A DNA stretch of 64,000 nt, taken from JBEEJL01 sp043744215. GTDB lineage: Bacteria > Pseudomonadota > Gammaproteobacteria > Burkholderiales > JBEEJL01. The position numbers were made by a program, and so were the translations under genes. The stretch is taken from the NCBI GenBank assembly GCA_043744215.1, contig JAYTVC010000050.1:1-64000 (forward strand). Direction: 5' to 3'. The notes beneath the pieces are model-generated. The model was not told the DNA's origin. It was given only the letters and a program-made list of their open reading frames with translations, and searched no databases. Positions 1 to 7,079 of the stretch are shown piece by piece (within the stretch, counting starts at the first letter, position 1; each line of letters opens with the position of its first letter).

Positions 1-1
1 A

Positions 2-88
2 AAAACCATGCCCGAAAAAATGGAGATCAGTAAATTCGATCCCGTGGCTCGCAAGCATGTGATGTATAAAGAAACCAAGCTGAAATAA
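2..88 (+). CDS. rpmG: 50S ribosomal protein L33, C-terminal part
   Basis: The reading frame enters from the left edge and stops at 86-88. The visible residues end in KFDPVARKHVMYKETKLK, the conserved tail of bacterial L33, a small protein of the large ribosomal subunit. The start and the usual neighbour rpmB lie outside the window. The sequence AAAAACCATGCCCGAAAAAA near positions 1-19 recurs in damaged form further downstream, so this seems to be the in-use copy of a repeated 3' end. A strong terminator follows at 128-150. Confidence 0.93.
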   Translation, partial: KTMPEKMEISKFDPVARKHVMYKETKLK

Positions 89-127
89 TTTCGGCCGGGC
101 GCAAGATCGGTTGATGAAACAAAAGTG

Positions 128-150
128 AGCCCGCGCATGCGGGCTTTTTG
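128..150 (+). terminator. Rho-independent terminator after rpmG
   Basis: A 7-bp stem AGCCCGC/GCGGGCT with a 4-base loop is followed by a T run. It lies 40 bp past the rpmG stop. A nearly identical stem follows the third rpmG tail at 5894-5916. Confidence 0.85.
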
Positions 151-256
151 TTGTCTGCCACCTTTTTTTGCGCGCCGTCTGTGGCATTTTTTTGCTACAG
201 CGAAACGGCTAGTGGTAAGGCGATAGTTAAAGCGATAGTATTTTCGGGGTCATTCC

Positions 257-1099
257 ATGACACGATCTGATCAGCAAGTCTTGGTAGCAGGCGGCGGCAT
301 AGGCGGCATTGCGGCGGCGCTGGCGCTGACGCGGCAGGGTTTTGTCGTCAAAGTGCTGGAGCAAGCGCCGCAGCTGGGCGAGATTGGCGCGGGTATTCAG
401 CTTGGCCCGAATGGTTTCGCGGCGTTTGATGCGCTGGGCATAGGCGAGCGGGCCCGCGGCCGCGCGGTGTATACGGTGAGATGGTGATGCACGATGCGCT
501 GGACGAATCCCTCGTCGGGCGCATTCCCGTGGGCGAGGCGTTTCGCCAGCATTTCGGCAATCCTTATGCGGTGATTCACCGCGCCGATGTGCATAAATCA
601 TTGCTCGAAGGCGCGCAAGAGACGGGGCGGATCGAGGTGCTGACTTCGACTGCGGTAACGCACGTTGAGCAGGATGATGCGAGCGCGACAGCTCATCGAT
701 TTGCCGAAAGACTGGAAGCGTTGGGCCACCGCCGACCGCGAACCGATTGCACAATGGAATTATGGTCGGGTAACATTGCTAGGCGATGCCGCGCACCCGA
801 TGCTGCAATATCTCGCGCAAGGCGCGTGCATGGCGATGGAAGACGCGGTGACGCTGGGCGAAGCGTTGCGCGTGCATGAAAATAATTTCGCCAATGCTTT
901 CGATCATTACCAACGTTCGCCCGTGGCGCGCACCGCGCGCGTGTTGTTGTCGGCGCGGGAGATGGGGCGCATATTTCGCGCGAAAGGCGTGGAGCGTTTG
1001 GTGCGAAACGATTTATGGAAAGGGCGCACCCCGGAAAAATTTTACGATGCGCTCGAATGGTTGTATGGTTGGAAGGTCGAAAACTGCCTCGCCGACTGA
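257..1099 (+). pseudogene. 3-hydroxybenzoate 6-hydroxylase, broken
   Basis: Three pieces in different frames together resemble an FAD-dependent aromatic hydroxylase of the 3-hydroxybenzoate 6-monooxygenase type, which makes gentisate. The first piece (257-487) has the FAD-binding GGGIGGIAAALAL fingerprint. A one-base deletion near 473-480 shifts the frame into 481-about 690. A large internal gap then joins it to the C-terminal part, which carries the GDAAHPMLQYLAQG flavin motif and ends at 1099. About 280 codons remain of the usual 395 or so, so an internal segment has been lost as well. It sits directly upstream of the ring-cleavage genes it would feed, and the loss should block 3-hydroxybenzoate entry. 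Close alternatives are salicylate hydroxylase-like enzymes. Confidence 0.85.
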
Positions 1100-1131
1100 T
1101 GCTTTTTATCCAATTAAACTGAGTATAATCA

Positions 1132-1827
1132 ATGAGTTACATATTTGAGCCAGAAGCACAAATTTCCGTCCCCGTTATCGGTAGTGACGCGCAATTCCCT
1201 GTGCGTCGCGTGTATTGCGTAGGCCGCAACTACGCGGCGCACGCGCGCGAAATGGGGTTCGATGATCGCGAGCTGCCGTTTTTTTTCTGCAAGCCCGACA
1301 ACAGCATTGTCGTTGTGCCGACCGGCAAAACCGTCGAGATCGCCTATCCGCCGCAGAGCAAAGATTTTCAGCACGAGATTGAAATGGTTGTGGCGATAGG
1401 CAAAGCCGGGCGCGACATCGCCATTGAAAACGCCAACGAACACGTGTTCGGCTACGCCGTTGGCCTCGATATGACGCGGCGCGATTTGCAATTGCAAGCG
1501 CGCGACAAAGGCAGGCCGTGGGAATTGGGCAAGGCGTTTGATCAGTCCGCCCCCATTGGGCCGTTGCAACCGGCGTTGAAAATCGGCCATCCGACAAAGG
1601 CCGCGTTGTGGGTGCAAGTGGACGGCGTGGATAAGCAGCGCAGCGACATTGAGAAATTAACCTGGTCGGTGCCGGAAATCATTGCTTATCTTTCAAAATA
1701 TTTTGAATTGCGGCCCGGTGATTTAATTTACACCGGCACACCCGAAGGCGTGGGCAAAGTTGAGCGCGGGCAGAGCATGCGCGGCGGCATCGATGGCCTT
1801 GGTGAAATCAACGTGCGCGTGGTGTAA
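1132..1827 (+). CDS. Fumarylpyruvate hydrolase (FAH family)
   Basis: This 231-residue protein of the fumarylacetoacetate hydrolase fold probably hydrolyses fumarylpyruvate to fumarate and pyruvate, the last step of the gentisate pathway. The sequence shows VGRNYAAHAREMG near the N terminus, the metal-binding EIEMVVAIG and YAVGLDMTRRDLQ, and the C-terminal LIYTGTPEGVGKV typical of the family. The length fits the short FAH hydrolases. It lies 13 bp before the gentisate dioxygenase gene, consistent with one operon. Its ATGAGTTAC start overlaps an AT-rich sequence resembling the dispersed repeat. The specific substrate is inferred from the neighbouring gene. Confidence 0.85.
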   Translation: MSYIFEPEAQISVPVIGSDAQFPVRRVYCVGRNYAAHAREMGFDDRELPFFFCKPDNSIVVVPTGKTVEIAYPPQSKDFQHEIEMVVAIGKAGRDIAIENANEHVFGYAVGLDMTRRDLQLQARDKGRPWELGKAFDQSAPIGPLQPALKIGHPTKAALWVQVDGVDKQRSDIEKLTWSVPEIIAYLSKYFELRPGDLIYTGTPEGVGKVERGQSMRGGIDGLGEINVRVV

Positions 1828-1840
1828 CGCGGGAGTGTTT

Positions 1841-2878
1841 ATGAACAAGGCCGCCGACATTCAAATCCAGCGCGAAGCGTTTTACGGTCGCGCCGATACG
1901 CAGCATCTTGCGCCGTTATGGACGCGGTTGAAGTCTCTCGTGCCCGAAGCGCCGACGCCCATCGGTGTGGCGCACTGCTGGAAATACGCCGACGTGCGGC
2001 CGTATGTGATGGAGTCGGCCGAGCACATCAGCGCGAAGGAAGCAGAGCGGCGCGTGCTGATTCTGGAAAACCCCGGCCTCAAAGGCAGCTCACAAATCAC
2101 CCATTCGCTTTACGCCGGTTTGCAGCTCATCATGCCGGGCGAAGTGGCACCGGCTCATCGCCACACGCAATCGGCGCTGCGTTTTATTGTCGAAGGCAGC
2201 GGCGCTTATACGGCAGTCGATGGCGAAAAAACCATTATGCATCCCGGCGATTTTGTCATCACACCGTCGTGGACATTCCACCATCACGGCCAGGAATCGA
2301 GCGGGCCGATGATCTGGCTCGACGGTTTAGACATTCCCATCACCGCGTTTTTCAACTGCACCTTCCGCGAAGACCATTGCGATGACGAAGCGGACATCAC
2401 GCGGCCAATCGGTGACGCGCTGGCGCGTTTCGGCTCGGGCTTGTTGCCGGTGGGTTACACGCGCAAGTCGTTAAACTCGCCCGTTTTCAATTACCCCTAC
2501 GCGCGCACGCGCGAGGCGTTGCATGCGCTGGCCCGCGCAGGCGCGCCCGATGCGCACCACGGTTATCTGATGCGCTACGTCAATCCCCTCGATGGCGGTT
2601 GGGCCATGCCGACCATGGCGACGATGATCCGTTTGCTACCGAAAAATTTTACAACACAGGCTTATCGCAGCACCGACAGCATGGTGCACATTGTGGTCGA
2701 AGGCACCGGTACGATTACCGTCGAAGGCACACGCTTCGACGTGTCCCCTCACGATATTGTTGTCGTGCCGGGCTGGATGCGCCAGACGTTAGCCGCAACG
2801 AGCGAACTTGTTTTGTTTTCGTATTCTGACCGGGTCGCGCAAGAGAAATTGGGTTTTTTCCGCGAGCAGCGTGGCTGA
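1841..2878 (+). CDS. Gentisate 1,2-dioxygenase
   Basis: This 345-residue bicupin enzyme cleaves gentisate to maleylpyruvate with Fe(II). The first cupin has the APAHRHTQSALRFIVEG metal-binding motif and PGDFVITPSWTFHHHG; the second has HIVVEGTGTITVEG and VVVPGWM. The ATG at 1841 was chosen over an in-frame start 81 bases upstream because the family normally begins here and the upstream codons lie inside the preceding gene. The length matches NagI/GtdA-type enzymes. It should work with the FAH hydrolase just upstream. A maleylpyruvate isomerase is not seen, so the pathway is incomplete here. Confidence 0.92.
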   Translation: MNKAADIQIQREAFYGRADTQHLAPLWTRLKSLVPEAPTPIGVAHCWKYADVRPYVMESAEHISAKEAERRVLILENPGLKGSSQITHSLYAGLQLIMPGEVAPAHRHTQSALRFIVEGSGAYTAVDGEKTIMHPGDFVITPSWTFHHHGQESSGPMIWLDGLDIPITAFFNCTFREDHCDDEADITRPIGDALARFGSGLLPVGYTRKSLNSPVFNYPYARTREALHALARAGAPDAHHGYLMRYVNPLDGGWAMPTMATMIRLLPKNFTTQAYRSTDSMVHIVVEGTGTITVEGTRFDVSPHDIVVVPGWMRQTLAATSELVLFSYSDRVAQEKLGFFREQRG

Positions 2879-2942
2879 AATGAAAACGCTCAGCCGGTAA
2901 ACCCGATACGATTTTGTTTCGCCGATGTAATAGCGTCAATTT

Positions 2943-4133
2943 ATGACAACAATAAATTCAAAACACATCCCCGTCATCATCATCGGCGCAGGCCCTGCGG
3001 GGTTGTTGCTCGGCCAATTGCTCACGCTTGCGAGCATTGATAATCTGATTCTCGAATTGCGCAGTTCCGATTACGTGCTCGGCCGCATTCGCGCCGGCGT
3101 GCTCGAGCAAGGCACATGCGATTTGCTTGACGACGCGGGCGTGGGGCAGCGCCTGCATGCTGAAGGCCTGGTTCACCAGGGTTTTGCACTCTCCGTCGAA
3201 GGGGTGAGCTACCGCATTGATTTAGAAAAATTAACCGGCGGTAAGCAAGTTACCGTGTATGGCCAGACCGAAGTCACGCGTGACTTGATGGCTGCGCGCG
3301 CAGCGTCGGGTGCGACAAGCATTTACGAAGCGGAGCAAGTCAGCCTCACCGATTTTGATTCATCGTCTCCCACGGTTCGCTACCAAAAAAATGGTGTCAC
3401 CCATGAATTATCGTGTGACTTCATCGCTGGTTGCGACGGCTATCACGGCGTGAGCCGTGCCAGCGTTCCCGCGCGAGCTATGCAAACATTTGAGCGCGTG
3501 TATCCCTTCGGCTGGCTGGGCGTGATGTGCGATACGCCGCCCGTGTCGCACGAGTTGATTTACGCTAACCATGAGCGGGGTTTTGCCTTGTGCAGCATGC
3601 GCTCGATGAAGCGCAGCCGTTATTACATACAATGTGCGCTGGATGAAAAAATTGAACACTGGCCTGATGAAAAGTTTTTTGCCGAACTGAAATCAAGATT
3701 GCACCCCGACACCGCAAAGCAAATGATCACCGGGCCTTCCATTGAAAAAAGCATCGCGCCATTGCGCAGTTTTGTCGCCGAGCCGATGCGCTTCGGGCGG
3801 CTGTTTCTCGCTGGCGATGCGGCGCATATTGTGCCGCCCACAGGCGCGAAGGGATTAAATCTTGCGGCCAGCGATGTGCGCTATTTGTCGCAAGCGTTTA
3901 TCTCCCATTATCAAAACGCTTCGTCAACAGAACTGGATGGCTACTCGGAGCGCGCGCTCAAGCGGGTGTGGAAAGCGGAACGCTTTTCCTGGTGGATGAC
4001 ATCACTGTTGCATCGTTTTCCCGACGACGGCGACTTCGGCCGTAAAATCAAACAATCGGAATTGGAATATTTGATAAGTTCAAAGGCTGCACAGGTTTCG
4101 CTGGCGGAAAATTACGTGGGTTTGCCTTACTGA
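2943..4133 (+). CDS. pobA: 4-hydroxybenzoate 3-monooxygenase
   Basis: This 396-residue FAD/NAD(P)H monooxygenase converts 4-hydroxybenzoate to protocatechuate. Seen are the Rossmann fingerprint VIIIGAGPAGLLLG at the N terminus, the PobA signature GRIRAGVLEQGT, the central DG motif CDFIAGCDGYHGVSR, and the second FAD motif RLFLAGDAAHIVPPTGAKG. Length and motifs agree with full-length PobA and the frame is open throughout. Protocatechuate genes should follow, but only a pcaD fragment and pcaC are present, so the product must be used by genes elsewhere if the enzyme is still active. No pobR-type regulator is adjacent. Confidence 0.95.
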   Translation: MTTINSKHIPVIIIGAGPAGLLLGQLLTLASIDNLILELRSSDYVLGRIRAGVLEQGTCDLLDDAGVGQRLHAEGLVHQGFALSVEGVSYRIDLEKLTGGKQVTVYGQTEVTRDLMAARAASGATSIYEAEQVSLTDFDSSSPTVRYQKNGVTHELSCDFIAGCDGYHGVSRASVPARAMQTFERVYPFGWLGVMCDTPPVSHELIYANHERGFALCSMRSMKRSRYYIQCALDEKIEHWPDEKFFAELKSRLHPDTAKQMITGPSIEKSIAPLRSFVAEPMRFGRLFLAGDAAHIVPPTGAKGLNLAASDVRYLSQAFISHYQNASSTELDGYSERALKRVWKAERFSWWMTSLLHRFPDDGDFGRKIKQSELEYLISSKAAQVSLAENYVGLPY

Positions 4134-4165
4134 AAAATCATGATAAATAAAATTTTCATTTCAAT

Positions 4166-4402
4166 ATCGCAGCCTGCGCCGCAGTACGCGATATGGATCA
4201 AGGCGAAAGCATCGCCAACATTCGAGCGCAGACCTTAGTGATCGCAGGTACGCACGACGTTGCCACGCCGCCCGCCGACGGAAAATTTCTTGCAGACCAC
4301 ATCAAAGGCGCGCGCTATGTTGAATTGCCCGCCGCGCATATTTCCAACATCGAAGCGAGTGAAGCGTTTACACAAAACGTGTTGCAATTTCTTGCCACTT
4401 AA
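4166..4402 (+). pseudogene. pcaD: 3-oxoadipate enol-lactonase, C-terminal fragment
   Basis: Only about the last 75-80 residues of an alpha/beta hydrolase of the PcaD type remain (CAAVRDMDQ, then LVIAGTHDVATPPADGKFLA and ELPAAHISNIEA). The Asp and His of the catalytic triad lie in this part, but the nucleophile Ser and all of the N-terminal half are missing. The fragment begins abruptly about 30 bp after pobA and is followed by pcaC, the usual partner, so a deletion has probably removed the rest. Translation from the internal ATG at 4193 would give a 69-residue peptide without enzymatic function. Confidence 0.8.
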
Positions 4403-4439
4403 CATTTTTAGAAAAATTATTTTTCACATCGAGGCCAAC

Positions 4440-4826
4440 ATGGACGAACAGGAACGCTACAACAAAGGAATGGAAACGCGCCGCGCCGTGCTGGGCGACG
4501 CGTATGTCGACAAAACCATGAGCAAGCGCAACGCGTTCAACGAAGCATTCCAAGAGATGATCACCCGCCACGCATGGGGCGACATCTGGACACGCCCCGG
4601 CCTGCCCAAACATTCGCGCAGCCTCATCACCGTCGCCATGCTCATCGCCCTCAATCGCGGCGACGAATTGAAATTGCATTTGCGCGGCGCAATCACCAAC
4701 GGCGTAACGCGCGACGAAATTAAAGAAGTGATGATGCAATCTGCCATCTACTGCGGCGTGCCTGCGGCCAACGCAGCGTTTCATATTGCCGAAGCATTGT
4801 TCACGGAGATGGATGCGGGGCGATAA
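4440..4826 (+). CDS. pcaC: 4-carboxymuconolactone decarboxylase
   Basis: This 128-residue protein of the AhpD/CMD fold decarboxylates 4-carboxymuconolactone to 3-oxoadipate enol-lactone. Visible family features are GDAYVDKT, RPGLPKHSRSLITVAML and HLRGAITNGVTRDEIKEVMMQ. The ATG at 4440 gives the normal length; the longer frame reaching back into the pcaD fragment has no family similarity. It is the last gene of the aromatic block and is followed within 10-20 bp by a short remnant of an rpmG tail, which marks the block's edge. Confidence 0.92.
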   Translation: MDEQERYNKGMETRRAVLGDAYVDKTMSKRNAFNEAFQEMITRHAWGDIWTRPGLPKHSRSLITVAMLIALNRGDELKLHLRGAITNGVTRDEIKEVMMQSAIYCGVPAANAAFHIAEALFTEMDAGR

Positions 4827-4836
4827 TGTAGTGCGA

Positions 4837-4937
4837 TCAAGCTGAAATATTTTTTGCTTTAGTTTTGTTTGAGAATTTTTCGAAATTATTTTAAGTGAAG
4901 TCGTTCGAAAATCAGCGAAAAATCATGCCCTAAAAAT
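4837..4937 (+). repeat. Remnant of rpmG 3' end plus its downstream flank
   Basis: CAAGCTGAAATATTTTTTGC right after pcaC matches the end of the third rpmG tail (from 5853). The similarity continues through TTTGTTTGA and AAATTAT to AGCGAAAAATCATGCCCTAA, aligning with 5849-5994 except that the terminator stem is absent. It then runs directly into the frameshifted rpmG tail at 4925. I read it as an old junction between two integrated segments. Confidence 0.7.
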
Positions 4938-5003
4938 GGAGATCAGCAAATTTGATTCCGTAGCCCGCAAGTATGTGATGTAAAAAAAACCAAACTGAAA
5001 TAA
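4925..5003 (+). pseudogene. Second copy of rpmG 3' end, frameshifted
   Basis: This 79-base stretch aligns with the rpmG tail at 8-88, with two bases fewer and several substitutions. The change of CCCGAAAAAATG to CCCTAAAAATG introduces a stop and a frame change, and a further stop replaces a Tyr codon (GATGTAAAA). A weakened hairpin with AACAAAAAAC arms follows at about 5020-5049. No upstream part of rpmG is present, so it is a displaced 3' end rather than a decayed full gene. 4827-5175 holds no other gene. Confidence 0.82.
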
Positions 5004-5175
5004 TATTCGGCAAGCTCAAAACAAAAAACCCTCTGGCGTGTTTTTTGTTGAGTGAATATTTTGTAGCTATAGCATCGCGGCCTGCTTCCAGAGCATGTGA
5101 CTTTGATCGACAGCCCGACTGGTTGTAACTGTAGCACGCATGTGCTACAATTTAATTTTTGATCGGAGCGCAGCC

Positions 5176-5460
5176 ATGTCCACAACCACCATCCGTTTGC
5201 CGGAAGCACTCAAATCGCGTGTGGCTATCGCTGCCGAGAAGGCAGGCACGACTGCGCATAATTTTATTCTGGAGGCCATCTCAGAAAAGGCCGCCCAAGC
5301 TGAACAGCAGGCCGATTTTCATGAAGACGCCAACCGGCGCTACGCTAATCTGGTCGCGTCGGGCAAAACAATTTCCTGGGAAAAAATGCGCGGCTATCTC
5401 GAAGGAAAAGTCGTGGGCAAAACCGTTGCCCGCCCCGCAGCTAAAAAACTGGCTCGCTGA
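5176..5460 (+). CDS. Ribbon-helix-helix antitoxin (ParD/CopG-like)
   Basis: This 94-residue basic protein opens with TTTIRLPEALKSRVAIAAEK, a ribbon-helix-helix DNA-binding segment typical of ParD/CopG antitoxins. It is followed by a charged region that would wrap the toxin. The ATG at 5176 has the purine-rich GATCGGAGCG upstream; the longer in-frame start 36 bases earlier is less likely. It lies 2 bp before the toxin gene, the usual antitoxin-first order. It should bind and neutralise the toxin and repress the shared promoter. The pair lies between two rpmG tail copies. Confidence 0.85.
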   Translation: MSTTTIRLPEALKSRVAIAAEKAGTTAHNFILEAISEKAAQAEQQADFHEDANRRYANLVASGKTISWEKMRGYLEGKVVGKTVARPAAKKLAR

Positions 5461-5462
5461 GC

Positions 5463-5759
5463 ATGGCCAGAATCGAACTGGCACCCGAAACTCAAAAAGA
5501 CTTTGATCGCATACTTAACCATCTCGCACAATATGCTGTTGAGGACGCAACGGATCGAATCACAGAAATTATCCATGCCATAGAAGTATTGCAGCACAAT
5601 CCACTAATCTGCAGACCAATCACCGTAGACATGCGCGAACTGGTCGTCGGGCGCAGCAGTCAAGGTTATGTCGCACTTTATCGTTATATCGGACAGATCG
5701 ATACAGTCTTTGTCTTGGCGATACGTAGCCAGCGTGAGGCGGGTTACAGCAAAAATTAA
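5463..5759 (+). CDS. ParE/RelE-family toxin
   Basis: This 98-residue protein has the toxin-family pattern: LAPETQKDFDRILNHLAQY at the N terminus and a C-terminal VLAIRSQREAGY matching the HxREAGY-type end of ParE toxins. ParE proteins poison DNA gyrase; related RelE proteins cut mRNA on the ribosome, and the sequence alone does not settle which applies. It is translationally linked to the antitoxin. Such pairs often stabilise mobile segments, which fits its position between rpmG tail repeats. Confidence 0.85.
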   Translation: MARIELAPETQKDFDRILNHLAQYAVEDATDRITEIIHAIEVLQHNPLICRPITVDMRELVVGRSSQGYVALYRYIGQIDTVFVLAIRSQREAGYSKN

Positions 5760-5783
5760 TCTTCTGTCACCGGCAAAAAAATA

Positions 5784-5864
5784 ATGCCCGAAAAAATGGA
5801 GATCAGCAAATTCGATTTTGTCGGCAGCAAACATGTAATAGTTAAAGAAACCAAGCTGAAATAA
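5784..5864 (+). pseudogene. Third copy of rpmG 3' end, frame still open
   Basis: It is exactly 81 bases long like the native tail, with the frame intact: MPEKMEISKFDFVGSKHVIV followed by KETKLK and a stop. The differences are a handful of substitutions (PVAR to FVGS, MY to IV). It begins at an ATG but has no L33 N-terminal half, so it cannot make L33. Conservation of the frame suggests it was displaced later than the copy at 4925. Confidence 0.82.
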
Positions 5865-5892
5865 TTTTTTGCTAGGTTGTTGAAGAAATTTA

Positions 5893-5918
5893 AAAGCCCG
5901 CAATGCGCGGGCTTTTTG
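5893..5918 (+). terminator. Terminator after the third rpmG tail
   Basis: The stem AGCCCGC/GCGGGCT followed by TTTTTG is the same stem as after the native rpmG, showing that the duplicated unit includes the terminator. Confidence 0.8.
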
Positions 5919-5938
5919 TTTGAAGGAAATTTTTCTGC

Positions 5939-5994
5939 AAAATTATATTTGGAGAAGTAACTCAGAAATTAGCGAAAAATCACGCCCTAAAAAC
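5939..5994 (+). repeat. Repeat of the rpmG downstream flank, with core
   Basis: AAATTAT...GAAGT...AGCGAAAAATCACGCCCTAA aligns with 4882-4937. After the core, the sequence changes sharply to GC-rich CGCGCGCGGGGCGCGCC, and the CRISPR locus follows. It is probably the outer right boundary of the rpmG-linked segments. Confidence 0.65.
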
Positions 5995-6010
5995 GCGCGC
6001 GGGGCGCGCC

Positions 6011-6052
6011 GATTTAATTTTGACGGGGGTTTTTCCCCGTCGAAATTAAATC
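6011..6052. other. Long perfect hairpin abutting the CRISPR array
   Basis: The arms GATTTAATTT + T + GACGGGG (6011-6028) and CCCCGTC + G + AAATTAAATC (6035-6052) pair over 18 positions with one T-G step and a 6-base loop. The first CRISPR repeat starts at the next base. There is no T run on either side, so it does not look like a standard terminator. Confidence 0.75.
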
Positions 6053-6682
6053 GTTGTAGCTCCCTCTCTCACCCCGGACTGCTACAATGTCCACGCTGCA
6101 ATATTGTCGTAGTCGGCGGTTGTAGCTCCCTCTCTCACCCCGGACTGCTACAATAAGGACGGTGAAGAAAAAGCCGTCCCGTAGGTTGTAGCTCCCTCTC
6201 TCACCCCGGACTGCTACAATTGCTTGTCATATAAATCACCACCATCGTCAGTTGTAGCTCCCTCTCTCACCCCGGACTGCTACAATTCCCTTGATCCCCG
6301 TAGTGCTCTTGTATCGGTTGTAGCTCCCTCTCTCACCCCGGACTGCTACAATTGGCGGGGTTTGCGGGTATGGTGTGCATTTGTTGTAGCTCCCTCTCTC
6401 ACCCCGGACTGCTACAATATGTAATGTGCCAAAACCGCAACTCTGTTGGTTGTAGCTCCCTCTCTCACCCCGGACTGCTACAATTATTGCCGTCGCTGCC
6501 CGTAGTCCCGGTGCGTTGTAGCTCCCTCTCTCACCCCGGACTGCTACAATAAAATTTGCAACGAGAGTTTTTGGTAGCGGGTTGTAGCTCCCTCTCTCAC
6601 CCCGGACTGCTACAATCCAACCCCTCAGCAACCGCGCGTATATCCGGTTGTAGCTCCCTCTCTCACCCCGGACTGCTACAAT
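6053..6682 (+). CRISPR. Type II-C CRISPR array, 10 repeats, 9 spacers
   Basis: Ten identical 36-base repeats start at 6053, 6119, 6185, 6251, 6317, 6383, 6449, 6515, 6581 and 6647, separated by nine spacers of exactly 30 bases. The repeat starts GTTGTAGCTCCC and ends GACTGCTACAAT, close to the Neisseria meningitidis type II-C repeat, so the plus strand is the crRNA sense. The end TGCTACAAT is an extended -10 element; in N. meningitidis this element drives a promoter in each repeat, and the same is inferred here. No repeat is degenerate, so the old and new ends cannot be told apart. The array runs toward cas2, convergent with the cas operon. The flanks are a long hairpin on the left and a terminator on the right. 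Confidence 0.98.
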
Positions 6683-6701
6683 ATACTTGCCGTAAGTCAT
6701 T

Positions 6702-6733
6702 GCCCCGAAGACGTTTTCGGGGCTTTGTCTTTT
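6702..6733 (+). terminator. Terminator at the end of the CRISPR array
   Basis: The stem GCCCCGAA (6702-6709) pairs with TTCGGGGC (6716-6723), followed by TTTGTCTTTT. The T tract is on the plus strand, so it should stop array transcripts before they enter cas2 in antisense. It also lies just past the cas2 stop. Confidence 0.75.
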
Positions 6734-6744
6734 AAAAATCTGCT

Positions 6745-7077
6745 TCAAAACAGCAGCATTTGATTCGCTTTGATGGCTTTTTCCTGAAACAGCGGCAACC
6801 CCACCAACAGTTTCATGCCGGCAAATTGTTTTTCTGTTACCGACAGGCAGCGCACTGACCCGGCAGGCGGCAGGTTATCGACCAAGCGTTTCATGTGTTT
6901 TTTTTCGGCGTCGATGCCGTTGAGTATGCGTCCATAGATTGAAAATTGAATCATGTCGTAACCGTCGTTAATTAGAAAACGGCGGAATACGGTGTACGCC
7001 CGGCGCTCAGCGCGGGTGACAACAGGCAGATCAAACAACACGATGAGTCGCATATAACGTCGTGTTTCAGCGCCCAT
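6745..7077 (-). CDS. cas2: CRISPR-associated endonuclease Cas2
   Basis: This 110-residue Cas2 is the structural partner of Cas1 in spacer acquisition. The ferredoxin-like start MRLIVLFDLPVVTRAERRAY and the FRRFLINDGYDMIQFSIYGR segment are typical of type II Cas2. The start at 7077 lies 2 bases after the cas1 stop; an alternative Met at 7053 begins at MRLIVLFDLP and gives the more usual length. It is the last gene of the cas9-cas1-cas2 operon and its 3' end faces the array. Confidence 0.95.
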   Translation of the reverse strand: MGAETRRYMRLIVLFDLPVVTRAERRAYTVFRRFLINDGYDMIQFSIYGRILNGIDAEKKHMKRLVDNLPPAGSVRCLSVTEKQFAGMKLLVGLPLFQEKAIKANQMLLF

Positions 7078-7079
7078 GA

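Noticed and set aside
89..256. A gene between rpmG and the broken hydroxylase
   Set aside because: Only the rpmG terminator and AT-rich sequence are seen there.
5920..6748. Open frames on both strands across the CRISPR array encoding repeated peptides
   Set aside because: They are translations of the 36-base repeats plus spacers; the 66-base period is divisible by three, so frames stay open by chance.
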